A DNA stretch of 64,000 nucleotides, from assembly GCA_949358305.1 (NCBI GenBank), contig OX442319.1, forward strand, positions 8,122,001 to 8,186,000, in the 5' to 3' direction. Under the pieces are notes generated by a model that had not been told where the DNA came from, did not search any database, and saw nothing but the letters and a program-made list of their open reading frames with translations. The position numbers were made by a program, and so were the translations under genes. Numbering within the stretch: the stretch's first letter is position 1; each line of letters opens with the position of its first letter. This document shows positions 1 through 10,080 of this stretch, in pieces. Source of the stretch: Strigamia acuminata. Its lineage: Eukaryota > Arthropoda > Chilopoda > Geophilomorpha > Linotaeniidae.

Positions 1-882
1 CAACGAGACGAATGTCCGGCGGAAACGGTAAAAAAATTATTAATGAGTACATATTATCTATACACTTGTTGCACCTGAATTAACATTTGTTCTTGAAAGT
101 AGTGGCTGGCTTCACGGGATGTCCAGTTTGAAGTTTTGGATAGAGTCCTTTTAGCAAAGAAGCCCGAAGCCAAAACAATTTCATTTGAGTTGGTTTGTTA
201 ATTTTTGTTTGTTAAATTACCAGTATTTATTTATTTATTTTTTTGCTTTTATTTCGTTCATTAGCAGGCGTTAGTTGTAGTTTTTTCTTTCTTAGTTATT
301 GTTTTTTTTATTTGTCACTAATTGGGGGCAGCAAAACCAACTCTCTACCTCTTCGTGGTTACCCATGGTCCACTGGACATTGAATCCAGTGGCACTGATA
401 GAGTTCTGGTTAGTTTCTGATTTTCATTTGCAAAAGATTTTTATTTTTCAAATTGTTTTTATTTTTTATTTTTGGTTGGTTTTTAGTTGCTATTTGAGAT
501 ACTGCATTTAAACGTATAAGTACAGCATTTCTCAACTAACCCACTAACCACTAACCCCTAGACAACCATGGCAATAAAGAATGTCAATCCTAAACTGTGT
601 CTGTTTGTATTTGATCCTGAATGGTGTCCAAATGCCCCATCGTCCTCCCCTGACCAAGGGACGACCGATTGCCGATCACACGGAAATGTTCACAACGTTT
701 TATTTTTGTGTTTGAATTTATATTTATTATTTTGATATTTTTAGTAATTAATTATAAACAAATTTTAGCACGAAAAACAAATTTAAATAATTGACAAATT
801 TTGACACATGGTAAAGTTGCGTCACTCACTCTCATTTATAAAGGCTTTTATTCTGGGTTCTGGGTTCACTCCGACCTCTTAA
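1..882. other. No gene seen
   Basis: AT-rich sequence with T-runs and no open frame that looks coding. A short open stretch at 299-511 lacks splice context and codon bias. I see no repeat boundary or RNA gene here. Confidence 0.5.
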
Positions 883-1206
883 ATCAGACAATGGAAACAA
901 AGAACGACGACCGCGACCACACCGCCGGTCGAGCCGCCGACCGCGACCACGACTATGCTGGTCAAGCCACCGACCAAGTCGGGTGCGTTGTACCGAGCCG
1001 AGAAGGCTGAGCGGATTGTGGCCGAGAATCCGACAACCAAGCCCAGGTTCGAGCAGTCGACGAATCTGACGACGAATTCGAGGATGAAGCCTAACTTCGA
1101 GACGTCGCCGAATCCGACAAAGAAGCCCAGCCTCAAGCCGTCGACCGCGACCACGACTATGCTGGTCAAGCCACCGACCAAGTCAGGCGCGTCGTACCAG
1201 GCCTAA
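883..1206 (+). CDS. Possible low-complexity exon (Pro/Thr/Lys-rich)
   Basis: An open frame runs from just after a TAA at 880 to a TAA at 1204-1206. It lies in a local GC-rich island unlike its AT-rich surroundings. The frame is rich in Thr, Pro and Lys and contains the peptide ATTTMLVKPPTKSGA twice, because a roughly 60 bp DNA segment (about 937-995 and 1140-1200) is repeated. A possible splice acceptor (cttaaatcag) ends at 887, so this could be an internal or last exon; the first in-frame ATG is at 955. No upstream exon was found and the family is not recognised. A second frame is also open over part of it, so coding status is uncertain. Confidence 0.25.
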   Translation: MRQWKQRTTTATTPPVEPPTATTTMLVKPPTKSGALYRAEKAERIVAENPTTKPRFEQSTNLTTNSRMKPNFETSPNPTKKPSLKPSTATTTMLVKPPTKSGASYQA

Positions 1207-2211
1207 TGTTACAATTTGTGACTATTGCAAGGTTGTTCTGTGGCAGGTGATTTTGTTTGTGCAGGTTAGTGACCAGGTACAATGACCATCAAATTTCAAA
1301 TTGCAAATGGATTTTTATTGTCTGAATAGCTGGTTAGAAAGCTAATTAAGGCTAGAAAAATCAACATCAATGATCCATTTCTACCTGCTAAAGGCATATT
1401 ACAGTTTTTTTTTATATATGCCTTTCTTAGACATACGGAGTGGTCGATTTATTGTTTCAGTATGGGCATGCATGTCTACTACCGGTTTTGATGAAATTCG
1501 TCAAATCAACGGGCATTTAAATTCCATTAAATATGCAGAGATTATGTTTTACAGGTGTGAAGTCAATTCATGTTGAAACTTATTTTATTCCTTTCTTAAT
1601 TTCTGTATAATGGGCATCAATAATACGACAATGTCTTCGTTAGATTTATTCAAGGGATGTCTGGCTATTTCAGCATGACAGCTCACTGATTCAAACATCT
1701 GGCAATGTTGCTACAAGGCTAAAAGCCAATTTTAAATTTTGAACAGCTAAGCTTGTGTTGGCCCCCTAAAGGTGCCGATATTAATCTAATGTGTGGGCTC
1801 AATTTAAAACAAAAATTCTACTCCTGATGATAAAATAATTTCATGTTTGTTATGACTAACTTAGCTTTTTTATAACCAAAAGCCCAAAATCAAGACCAAT
1901 TGTGGTTCCATCATGGCAAGAGGTAAATGCAAAACTCATTTTTATTGACCACTTGTTTGAATCTATGCTAAACAGAATAGCAAATATCTATCTGTTCTAT
2001 GTACGGTCTTAGCCTTAAGACAAAAAAAATGAAATTATTGCCAAAGGTAATAACCCAATTAAGAAACCAAGACCTAAAAATGGCGTTTATAGAGCTTGGA
2101 TTTACCGATTAGCTCACGCCGCTACTAGACGACAGTTTGCCAAGTGTGAAAATTAGGATAAATATTCCAAATATTAAATTATCCGACATTAGATCCATGT
2201 TCCCTCAAAGA
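1207..2211. other. No gene seen
   Basis: About 1 kb of AT-rich DNA with stops in all frames apart from short open stretches. No splice-bounded exon or repeat family recognised. Confidence 0.5.
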
Positions 2212-2379
2212 CACTAGGTGCATTCAAAAAGTCTAAAACGTATGCAAAACTCGTTTCGTGTTTGTACGTGACGTCATTCCCATTGAATAACATGGGAATG
2301 TTATTCAATGGGAATGACGTCACGTTCAAACACGAAACAAGTTTTGCATACGTTTTAGAGTTTTTGAATGCACCTAGTG
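2212..2379. mobile_element. Foldback MITE, near-perfect hairpin
   Basis: The left arm begins CACTAGGTGCATTCAAAAA and the right arm ends with its reverse complement, TTTTTGAATGCACCTAGTG. The whole 168 bp reads as one inverted repeat with a centre near 2295 (gaataacatgggaatgttattc). There is no coding capacity. It is best explained as a small non-autonomous DNA element; its superfamily cannot be named. Confidence 0.75.
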
Positions 2380-3269
2380 CAATTGCAAATGCAGGAAACC
2401 ACGAAAAACTAAAGTAAACCGAGTTAGGACGGGTAAACTACTGAACTTGCCAAGTTGTGTTGCAGCCATTTTACAATTGGTTGTTTTTACCAAAATTTTA
2501 GTTTTGTGCAAATCACTATCTTAATAGTGCTGTAATTGGTAAATGCAACACTCCTACAGTAGAATGCCGTCTTAAAATACCAAAAATTATGTATAACACA
2601 GATAAAACATCAGAAATATAAATAAAAAATAATTTAAATTCCAACAACGTTGAAAACATATTGCCAGCACTCCGAAAGACAAACAAAACCACTACATCTG
2701 CTTTGGCCACGAATGAAAGTAACAAATTAGAAAAATAAAATGAAATAATAAACCGCACGCATAATTTTGGATTTTTCGCCAAAATTTTCGTCGCCATTTT
2801 CAGAGTCAAACACAACGAAGACGAATTGCGAGTTTCGAAAACCATTGCGCTATAAAATCTACAGCTGAAAATATCTCACGAAAGTTCAATATTAATTACC
2901 ACATTTTTCATATTCTGTTAGTCATTCTGAATGGAAACGAATCAGGGAAGAATGAAAAGAACGATGCCTCCGATGCCTCCGATGCCTTGCTCGTCCTTGC
3001 TTCAAATCTTCAGGCTTCGTGTTCGTAGTCTCATTGGTCAAAACCGATCACGTGGCTCGATTTAGATTTTCAACACTGCATGGCGACACCACCGCCACCA
3101 CCACCACCTGAAATAAACCATGTGAATGAGTAAATTGGAATAAATCATCAATAATTTTAAAATTCCTCAAGTTTTAATTTACAGAACAAAGAATAAATAA
3201 ATTATAAAACATATATCTCGTAATATATCTCGTATGACATATTGTAAAAGGTTCCAACCAAGGAGGTGG
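2380..3269. other. No gene seen
   Basis: AT-rich sequence. A minus-strand open frame at 2516-2845 (109 codons, hydrophobic) has no recognisable family. A short run of repeated atgcctccg units lies near 2960-2985. Confidence 0.4.
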
Positions 3270-3422
3270 AATAAATACTCTACAACCCGACACGACTTTT
3301 TAACCACTAAAATTTTCGTTTTCGTTTTGTTCCGATTTTCCTGATTGGGACAGTAACAGCTTCCGGTGGCACTAAAAACCACTTCTTAACGATGGCGATT
3401 GGCGATACCCAAAATGTGGTTT
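3270..3422 (-). pseudogene. 3' fragment of the MULE transposase gene
   Basis: This stretch aligns closely with 5798-5932, the 3' end and downstream flank of the MULE transposase gene at 5900-7549. Both share, on the plus strand, the block beginning aataaatact, then ccactaaaattttcgttttc and cttccggtggcactaaaaa. In this copy a 7 bp duplication (gcgattg) interrupts the last codons, and the TAG stop has become TGG. Only the last few codons plus 3' flank are present, so it is a truncated, dead copy. The shared left edge near 3270/5798 may mark one end of the element. Confidence 0.7.
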
Positions 3423-3875
3423 AACAACCGTAATTGCAATAACTACCTCGACTTTAATAAATGGTGGTTTATTTAATATTAACGATACTCTGGGGCATCG
3501 TGGACATGTCAATTCCACAGAGGGCCAAGTGTGAGGTTAATCAGGAGCGATACCACATCGACCACTGGAAAAAAAATATGTACGTTAAGTCGTACGTACC
3601 ATACAGCCAATAACACATCACAGCTCCTTTTAATTAATTACAAAAGTATTTACAATTTCCAACAAACACTTGCTAATAAAACAAAAATTTAATATTTAAA
3701 ATTGTGATCGGCTGTCCTGCAGCGCACACCTCCCCATACATCATGCGGCCATAACTTGGTCAATTTAATTGAATTTCCTGAAGTAGCTTATTGCACCAAA
3801 ATGAAAAATAAAATGAACAATATTGATCGCCAACAATGTCCAGTATGCGTTATTGCCAATTTCGTATAAACAATT

Positions 3876-5443
3876 CGTTCACATGGTGTTCGTCGGCCGC
3901 CAATACGTCACCAGGAGGCGCTTGGACGTATCGCGGGCGCGACTTACACGTTGAAGATACGTCCACTAGACGTTTAAACCTTGTGACTGTTGTGTTGTGT
4001 TGTTGGATCCAGCGATTTCCAATACACACTTGTATCATTCTCGTCTGACCCGTACAGTCGACATGCCACGAAGAAAATCAGCTTCGAGTTTGGAATGTTT
4101 ATGTTTGAATGTGGTGGCTACTCGATTTAAAGATCAAGAGATCCAAGTTCAACTGGCAAGTCAACCACCCGTGTTTTTAAATAACATATATGAAAGTTTG
4201 TGTAAAAAATTAGTAAATACCAATGGACGTTTGCCTTCAAAAACATTCATTCATCCTGGCGCCGTGTCATTACACCATTTCTATCTGTTTGATATTTCCA
4301 CGACTCTATTCGAAAAAATTGGCCAAACTTGTAAAAATCTTGTGCGTTTAAGCTTGGAAGGATACGATAGCGCTCCAATACTGCCAACTAAATCCATCGT
4401 TAATCTGCTGCAAAATTTACCGAAACTTCAATATTTAGACCTCTCGCATCGATCAGAAGTATGCACGAATGAAATTGCTGCTACAATCGGACAGAATTGT
4501 CCACTGATGAAAGAGCTCAACCTTAGGTATTGCTCAAAGCTTACTAACATTGGGCTGCGGTCATTATGCTGTTGCATCAAGCTCAATTCTTTGAATATTA
4601 TAGGAACTCGTAGTACCACGGCCGAGGGGTGTTTGTTTGTTCTCAACCAACTGCCACTTTTGGAAGAGTTTTGTCATAATTATTGGCACGAAATATTTAC
4701 AAAGTTAGCCAAACTGTCGCCTGGAAACACTTATTCTATCAAAAATGTTGCAGTAGAGAGTATCGAACATATCCCTATCCTGACGACAAATTTTCCAAAT
4801 TTAAGACACTTGGTATGCACAGATTTTGGAAGTTTGGATTTTAATATTGTTATGTGGCCACAAGGATTGACATCTCTCCATCTGTGGGATTTTACACTGG
4901 TAAATATTAGACTTATTGATCGCGCTTGGCCCATGTTAAAGGAATTATTATTAAGAGAATGTACATTTTTCAATGAAGGTGTTCCATTGCTAAACCTTCG
5001 TCGTCTGACTTTATTCTGTAGAAATACAGTCGTTACTGAACAACAAATGAAAACGTTATTGGTTCAATGTAGAAGCTTAGAAGTATTGTATTTTTTTTAT
5101 TGTGCTTGGCATTCTGATGATTTCATTTTAGAACTGGCAGCGTTAAATGCGCTACGAACTTTAGTATTTCATGAATGCCCCTTGGTTACTTCTGCTTCCA
5201 TCATAAAATTGTTGGACGTACAAAATCCGTTGAATACGTTAAGAATCTATGGTTGTGATAATATTGATTATGTTGAAATTAACAATCATGTTAAACGTAA
5301 CAACTTGAATGTGCAGATTGTAAATAAACTGTAAATAAAGGCTTTTATTTAACTTGACATCACCGTTGTAATGTGTTATTTTGTTTCAACTTTTCACCAT
5401 CATCAGCAGAATCTTAAATAAGAAATTGAATCAGTTAGAAAAA
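3876..5443 (+). repeat. Duplicated LRR gene block, copy A
   Basis: Similarity to 8487-10069 starts in the 5' flank at ggccgccaatacgtcaccag, covers the whole LRR coding frame, and continues through the 3' flank to about tcagttagaaaa. It is a direct segmental duplication of roughly 1.6 kb. Copies A and B are separated by the MULE gene and a terminal-inverted-repeat element. Confidence 0.8.
4063..5334 (+). CDS. Leucine-rich-repeat protein, copy A
   Basis: A single-exon frame of 423 residues starting at the first in-frame ATG (MPRRKSASS). The N-terminus has SLECLCLNVVATRF followed by PPVFLNNIYESLC, a layout reminiscent of BC-box/F-box-type adaptor regions in LRR substrate receptors, though I cannot assign a true F-box. 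From about residue 75 to the end there are repeated leucine-rich units (LPKLQYLDLS, CIKLNSLNIIG, LRRLTLF, LNALRTLVFHECP), some with the Cys-containing pattern of FBXL-type repeats. A role as a substrate-binding ubiquitin-ligase subunit is inference. It is the sister of the gene at 8679-9980. Compared with that copy it lacks a few residues at several places, always in frame, and ends in NKL. The 3' flank overlaps an AATAAA right after the stop. Confidence 0.8.
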   Translation: MPRRKSASSLECLCLNVVATRFKDQEIQVQLASQPPVFLNNIYESLCKKLVNTNGRLPSKTFIHPGAVSLHHFYLFDISTTLFEKIGQTCKNLVRLSLEGYDSAPILPTKSIVNLLQNLPKLQYLDLSHRSEVCTNEIAATIGQNCPLMKELNLRYCSKLTNIGLRSLCCCIKLNSLNIIGTRSTTAEGCLFVLNQLPLLEEFCHNYWHEIFTKLAKLSPGNTYSIKNVAVESIEHIPILTTNFPNLRHLVCTDFGSLDFNIVMWPQGLTSLHLWDFTLVNIRLIDRAWPMLKELLLRECTFFNEGVPLLNLRRLTLFCRNTVVTEQQMKTLLVQCRSLEVLYFFYCAWHSDDFILELAALNALRTLVFHECPLVTSASIIKLLDVQNPLNTLRIYGCDNIDYVEINNHVKRNNLNVQIVNKL

Positions 5444-5797
5444 ATTTCCGAGTTTAATTAGGAGTTTAATTATTAAACATTTTGGATTAGCTATTTTGTC
5501 CATTAGACATTTCGGGGTGGATCCGTGGATTTACCTGCGCATGTCTGTTTGAGTTGCGGGTTGTATTCTCGTTAAATAAAAAAAATTGAATATAAAAATG
5601 CTTCATAATTGCAAAATCTACGTTGTTTTTTTTTTAATTTAATAATAATTTTAATTTTAATAAATACACCCTTATAAGTTCCATAGCATCTGCTTATTGT
5701 CTTTAATTTTAGTGAATTTCAAAGAATATGTGAATCAAATATGTGACATTTCTTATTTTATTAAATTTTGTGTTCCAGTGTACTTAGTAAATCCTTG
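5444..5797. other. No gene seen
   Basis: AT-rich spacer between the LRR copy A block and the 3' flank of the MULE gene. Nothing recognised. Confidence 0.5.
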
Positions 5798-5899
5798 AAT
5801 AAATACTGTACACGACTTTTTTAACCACTAAAATTTTCGTTTTCGTTTTGCCCCGATTTTCCTGATTGGGACAGTATCAGCTTCCGGTGGCACTAAAAA

Positions 5900-7549
5900 C
5901 TACTTCTTAACGATGGCGATACCCAAAATGTGCTTACACACATTTGTTTCGGCAAAAACTGGGCAAGTGCAACTGCCTTCATCCCACTTTTCATTATCAA
6001 TTGCAACAACCCAGAGACGACCACACCACTTCTTATAGCTTTCAAAGCATTGCCAATTCTCACTCTCTCCCAAATACCCATCGATGTCAGCATCCGTCAA
6101 ATCCTTTTGTTCAGACGGCTGAATGAAATAAGATATTTTATTTCCGCTACAACGAAACTTGACACTCGGCTTGCCTCTTTTCCAATTACAAGCTTCGGTA
6201 ATCAACTTCAACTCATAAGTCGGCTTGGTGTCTGCTTTTCGTGACCAACCTCTGACAATTTCCTTCAAAACTTCCAAGAAAAGATCAACAGGCAGTCTGT
6301 TTCGGATAGCGTAGTGCGACTTAATAGTCTTAACAGTCGCCTCCAGTCCTCTATTTGTGCATGGCGACCCAAGACAACGTCCAACATGCCATCCGACAAA
6401 CCGATTCAAGTATTCCTCCTCAAAAAACTCCAAAAACTCACAAACATTTTCCAGCGCTCTCCATTTTTCCAAAAACAACTCTTTTGCGACATCGAATTCC
6501 TCATCCGAGCGAGCCAATTGCAACGCCAAAATGTCCGATCGTATTTCCGTCCGCAACTTCGCATCCACAATCAAACCGATCTTTTTATCCACACTCCGAA
6601 TAACATCATTCCAGCAATAAATCCTCGTCACGTCTTTCCCAAACACCTCAAAGCACGAATTTGTTATTTCATCACTACAATCGGCCAAGAGTGCTTTTGG
6701 TTTGTACGATCCACTCAAAGCGTTGAAAAAGAACTTGAAATCCTCAGCAGCCTCCGACTTAAAAACGCCAATACAAGTCGGGCGGAACGTCCTACTCGAA
6801 TCCGAACAACCAGAAATCAATATCGGAAAGCCCTGCCACGATAACTTGTGCGTCGAATCCGTCTGCAGTGTGGGACATTTGTTTTTAACGCTTTGCAATC
6901 GTTTTGTGGTGTAGCAGAACCTAAAGTAACGACGTTCCGCATCGTCGTCGAAGTTAGCGTCGTATTTTAGCACGAAAGGTTCGTCCTCGTCTTCCGGGAT
7001 GAACGAGTCGTTTTTGAGACATTTCTCCAACTGTGAGAGCGAAACTTTCGGTTCGTCGTCCTCGACTGCTCGCACGGAGGTTAGGAAGTTTGCCAACTGT
7101 ATCCCGGTCGGTTCTGGCAGACCGGAGTCTCTGATTTTGCGGAGGATTGTTTTGGGTTTGGTTACGCCGCTTTGGTATAATTCGCGAATTTTCTGCTTTG
7201 TTGGGTTTGGTATTCCCCGCGGTTGTGGTTTGGCGTGCGTGTGTGTTGGCGTTGTGTGGTAGATGTCGCATCGCTGGGAGTCGTTCACGAGTAGGATGTA
7301 CTTCTTTGCACGACAGTCTTTTGAGTAACGACAGTCGTAGTGAACTTTTTCTCCTTCGGTTGTGGTGTACTTTCGGCGCATTTCCCACGTTTTTTCCTCT
7401 TTTAATGATTTGTGGGCTTCTTCGTAGCTTTCATAGCTCGTTAGTTTGGTCCAGTCGAGTCCTGCTTTCCGTCTTCGTTTTGGAGAAGGTTCGCGGCATT
7501 CGTCAGACGAAACGGACATCTTTTGGGAAGTCACTGTATCAAAGTACAT
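5900..7549 (-). CDS. MULE-type transposase (WRKY-GCM1-like zinc finger, DDE, SWIM)
   Basis: An uninterrupted 549-residue frame with an ATG start. Residues about 70-107 carry a Cys2-His-x-His zinc-finger pattern (C73, C79, then H103-x-H105) like the WRKY-GCM1/FLYWCH fingers of Mutator-like elements. The central region matches a MULE catalytic domain, with acidic candidates D231 (LQTDSTHKL), D290 (ALLADCSDEI) and E403 (NRGLEATVKTIK). The C-terminus has a SWIM zinc finger CxC...CxH (C527, C529, C538, H540). All three acidic residues and both fingers are present, so it could encode an active transposase or a domesticated derivative. No clear terminal inverted repeats were found. A partial copy of its 3' end lies at 3270-3422. 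Confidence 0.85.
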   Translation of the reverse strand: MYFDTVTSQKMSVSSDECREPSPKRRRKAGLDWTKLTSYESYEEAHKSLKEEKTWEMRRKYTTTEGEKVHYDCRYSKDCRAKKYILLVNDSQRCDIYHTTPTHTHAKPQPRGIPNPTKQKIRELYQSGVTKPKTILRKIRDSGLPEPTGIQLANFLTSVRAVEDDEPKVSLSQLEKCLKNDSFIPEDEDEPFVLKYDANFDDDAERRYFRFCYTTKRLQSVKNKCPTLQTDSTHKLSWQGFPILISGCSDSSRTFRPTCIGVFKSEAAEDFKFFFNALSGSYKPKALLADCSDEITNSCFEVFGKDVTRIYCWNDVIRSVDKKIGLIVDAKLRTEIRSDILALQLARSDEEFDVAKELFLEKWRALENVCEFLEFFEEEYLNRFVGWHVGRCLGSPCTNRGLEATVKTIKSHYAIRNRLPVDLFLEVLKEIVRGWSRKADTKPTYELKLITEACNWKRGKPSVKFRCSGNKISYFIQPSEQKDLTDADIDGYLGESENWQCFESYKKWCGRLWVVAIDNEKWDEGSCTCPVFAETNVCKHILGIAIVKK

Positions 7550-7780
7550 TAGAATTGAGAAGATTGTTTGTTATATAGTGTAAAAAACCGTATGCGATAC
7601 GTCTAAAAACGACTGAGAAACGTTACCTGGATGCCTGTATCTGACCAGTCGTGTTGGGAATTCTCGTGGAATGTCTCTCCAAGAACTCGAAGCGGCTGTA
7701 GAGGAAATTGCCCAAGACAGGCATGACCACACAGAGGCAGGTGGATCATTTGACTGACCAGCTTCAACAGACCACGATCC

Positions 7781-7858
7781 GATCCGAGCTTTCGTTGTCG
7801 AGATATTTGCGATTTTAATCAATTTTTGTTCCAATTCGCCAAGTTTGATTGCACTAGT
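7781..7858 (-). repeat. Fragment of the foldback repeat family
   Basis: The stretch reading gatccgagctttcgttgtcg through ttgattgcacta matches 59762-59840 and, in reverse complement, parts of 10390-10480 and 60150-60240. It is one arm of the foldback family seen intact at 59598-60405. It abuts the inverted-repeat element at 7859. Confidence 0.7.
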
Positions 7859-8475
7859 CAATAAGGGGTTTCATTAAATGAGTGATTACTTGATTACTTT
7901 GATTATTGCAATAATCATAATCACTCAATTATTGAGGGCCAAACAAAAAATCTGATCATGTGATTAATTGTATGTGTGATTATGTGAAGGTCACATGACT
8001 TTTTGTGTTGGTCACATGACTTTGTGTGCAAATGTGCATGGGCAACCTGAAAAGGTGATGCAAGCAACCGTAGCATGTAAATTTTTTCCGATGGGCGGAA
8101 TTGTTTAATTTCTAACCTAAATACGTAGCAATTGTTTAAAAAAAGTTGCTACAAGTAACAATTGCAACTCCCTAACCTGTTTGATGTGTTCAGTTTAACC
8201 TAAACTGAGCAGACTTTGTTGTATTATGACCTTGTGTAGCTGAAGCGGGTGTGGCGCCGCCATGTTGTTTTGAGTTGACAGAGCACTCATAATCGCCCAA
8301 GTCAGCAGAAAATCATGGTTTGGGATGATTACTTGATTACTTGATTAGTTGCTTATGTGATGAAATGATTATTCTCAGGATTGGTTGAATCCAGTCTCAT
8401 GATACATCAAATAATCAACTAATCAGACTAATCAAAGTAATCAAGTAATCACTCATTTAATGAAACCCCTTATTG
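7859..8475. mobile_element. Non-autonomous TIR element, 617 bp
   Basis: Terminal inverted repeats of at least 40 bp: the left end starts CAATAAGGGGTTTCATTAAA and the right end is the reverse complement, finishing CCCCTTATTG. The subterminal sequence is rich in tgattact/agtaatca motifs. No open frame is present, so it is non-autonomous. It ends about 12 bp before the duplicated LRR block B begins. Confidence 0.8.
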
Positions 8476-8486
8476 TTCCAGACTGT

Positions 8487-10069
8487 TGGACATGGTGTTC
8501 TTCGGCCGCCAATACGTCACCAGGAGGCGCTTGGACGTATCGCGGAAAGATACGTCCACCGGACGTTCCAAGTAGATAGCCAATCACTTGTAATCGTTTA
8601 AACCTTTTGACTATTGCATTGTTAGATCGAGCTATTTCCAACAGCTTGTATCATTCTCGTCTGACCCGTACAGTCGGCATGCCACGCAGAAAATCAGCTT
8701 CGAGTTTGGAACGTTTGTGTTTGGATGTGGTGGCTAATCGATTTAAAGATCAAGAGATCCAAGATCAACTGGCAAGTCAACCACCCGTGTTTTTGAATAA
8801 CATATATGGAAGTTTGTGCGAGAAATTAGTAAATACCAATAGAAGTTTGCCTTCAAAAACATTCATTCATCCTGGCGCCATTTCACTACGACTACACCAT
8901 TTCTATCTGTTTGATATTTCCACGACTGCTCTATTCGATAAAATTGGCCAAACTTGTAAAAACCTTGTGCGTTTAAACTTGGGAGGATATCGTAGTGCTC
9001 CAATATTGCCAACCGAATCCATGGTTAATCTGCTGCAAAATTTACCGAAACTTCAATATGTAAACCTCTCGCGTCGATCAGAAGAATGCACGGATGAAAT
9101 TGCTGCTGCAATCGGAAAGAATTGTCCACTGATGAAAAAGCTCAGCCTTGAGTATTGCTCAAAGGTTACTGACATTGGGCTGCGGTCATTGTGCCGTTGC
9201 ATCAAGCTCACTTATTTGAATGTTTTTGAAACTAGTACCACGGCCGAGGGGTGTTTGTTCGTTCTCAACCAACTGTCACTTCTAGAAATGTTTGACCATG
9301 ATCATTGGAAAGAAATATTTACTGAGTTAGTCAAAATGACGTCTGGAAACACGTACTCCATCAAAGCTGTTACAGTGAGCAGTATCGAACATATCCCTAC
9401 CCTGACGACAAATTTTCCAAATTTAAGATACTTGATGTTGACAGATTTTAGACTTTTGGATTTTAATATTGTAATGTGGCCACAAGGATTGAAATTTCTC
9501 ACTCTGAGGTATTTTACACTGGTGAATATTAGACTTATTGATCGCGCTTGGCCGATGTTAGAGAAGTTGTCATTAAATGAGTGTACATTTGTCAATGAAG
9601 GTGATACCGTTAATGCTCTATTGCAAAACCTTCGTCATCTGACTTTAAGCTGTAGAAATACAGTCTTTACTGAACAACAAATGAAAACGTTATTGGTACA
9701 ATGTGGACGTTTAGAAGAATTGTATTTTCTTCATTGTGTTTGGCTTTCTGACGATTTAATTTTAGAACTTGCAAAGTTGAATGCGCTACAAACTTTACTA
9801 TTTCATTATTGCCCCTTGGTTACTTCTGCTTCCATCATAAAATTGTTGGACCTACAAAATCCGTTGAATACGTTAAAAATCTACCGTTGTAATAATATTG
9901 ATTATGTTGAAATTAACAATCATGTTAAACGTAACAACTTGAATGTGCAGGTTGTAAATAAAGGCTTTTATTTAACTTGACATCACCGTTTTACAATATG
10001 TGTTATTTGGTTTCAACTTTTCACCATCATAAGCAGAATCTTAAATAAGAAATTGAATCAGTTAGAAAA
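8487..10069 (+). repeat. Duplicated LRR gene block, copy B
   Basis: Second copy of the block at 3876-5443, in direct orientation. Its left edge lies just right of the TIR element at 7859-8475. The 5' flank differs by a replaced segment between the cgtatcgcgg and gtttaaacct motifs. Confidence 0.8.
8679..9980 (+). CDS. Leucine-rich-repeat protein, copy B
   Basis: A 433-residue single-exon frame starting at an ATG equivalent to copy A (MPRRKSASS). The N-terminal adaptor-like region (SLERLCLDVVANRF, PPVFLNNIYGSLC) and the leucine-rich units are shared with copy A. Copy B keeps a complete unit (NEGDTVNALLQNLRHLTLS) where copy A has a short in-frame deletion. Its end differs: about ten bases around the copy A stop are missing, so the frame reads on to NKGFYLT before stopping. 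Differences are substitutions and multiples of three elsewhere, which suggests both copies have been under coding constraint. Function is inferred only from the LRR fold, namely protein-protein binding, possibly as a ubiquitin-ligase receptor. Confidence 0.8.
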   Translation: MPRRKSASSLERLCLDVVANRFKDQEIQDQLASQPPVFLNNIYGSLCEKLVNTNRSLPSKTFIHPGAISLRLHHFYLFDISTTALFDKIGQTCKNLVRLNLGGYRSAPILPTESMVNLLQNLPKLQYVNLSRRSEECTDEIAAAIGKNCPLMKKLSLEYCSKVTDIGLRSLCRCIKLTYLNVFETSTTAEGCLFVLNQLSLLEMFDHDHWKEIFTELVKMTSGNTYSIKAVTVSSIEHIPTLTTNFPNLRYLMLTDFRLLDFNIVMWPQGLKFLTLRYFTLVNIRLIDRAWPMLEKLSLNECTFVNEGDTVNALLQNLRHLTLSCRNTVFTEQQMKTLLVQCGRLEELYFLHCVWLSDDLILELAKLNALQTLLFHYCPLVTSASIIKLLDLQNPLNTLKIYRCNNIDYVEINNHVKRNNLNVQVVNKGFYLT

Positions 10070-10080
10070 CTTTTCAGAGT

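Noticed and set aside
6314-6844. 176-codon frame on the plus strand
   Set aside because: Antisense shadow of the MULE transposase gene.
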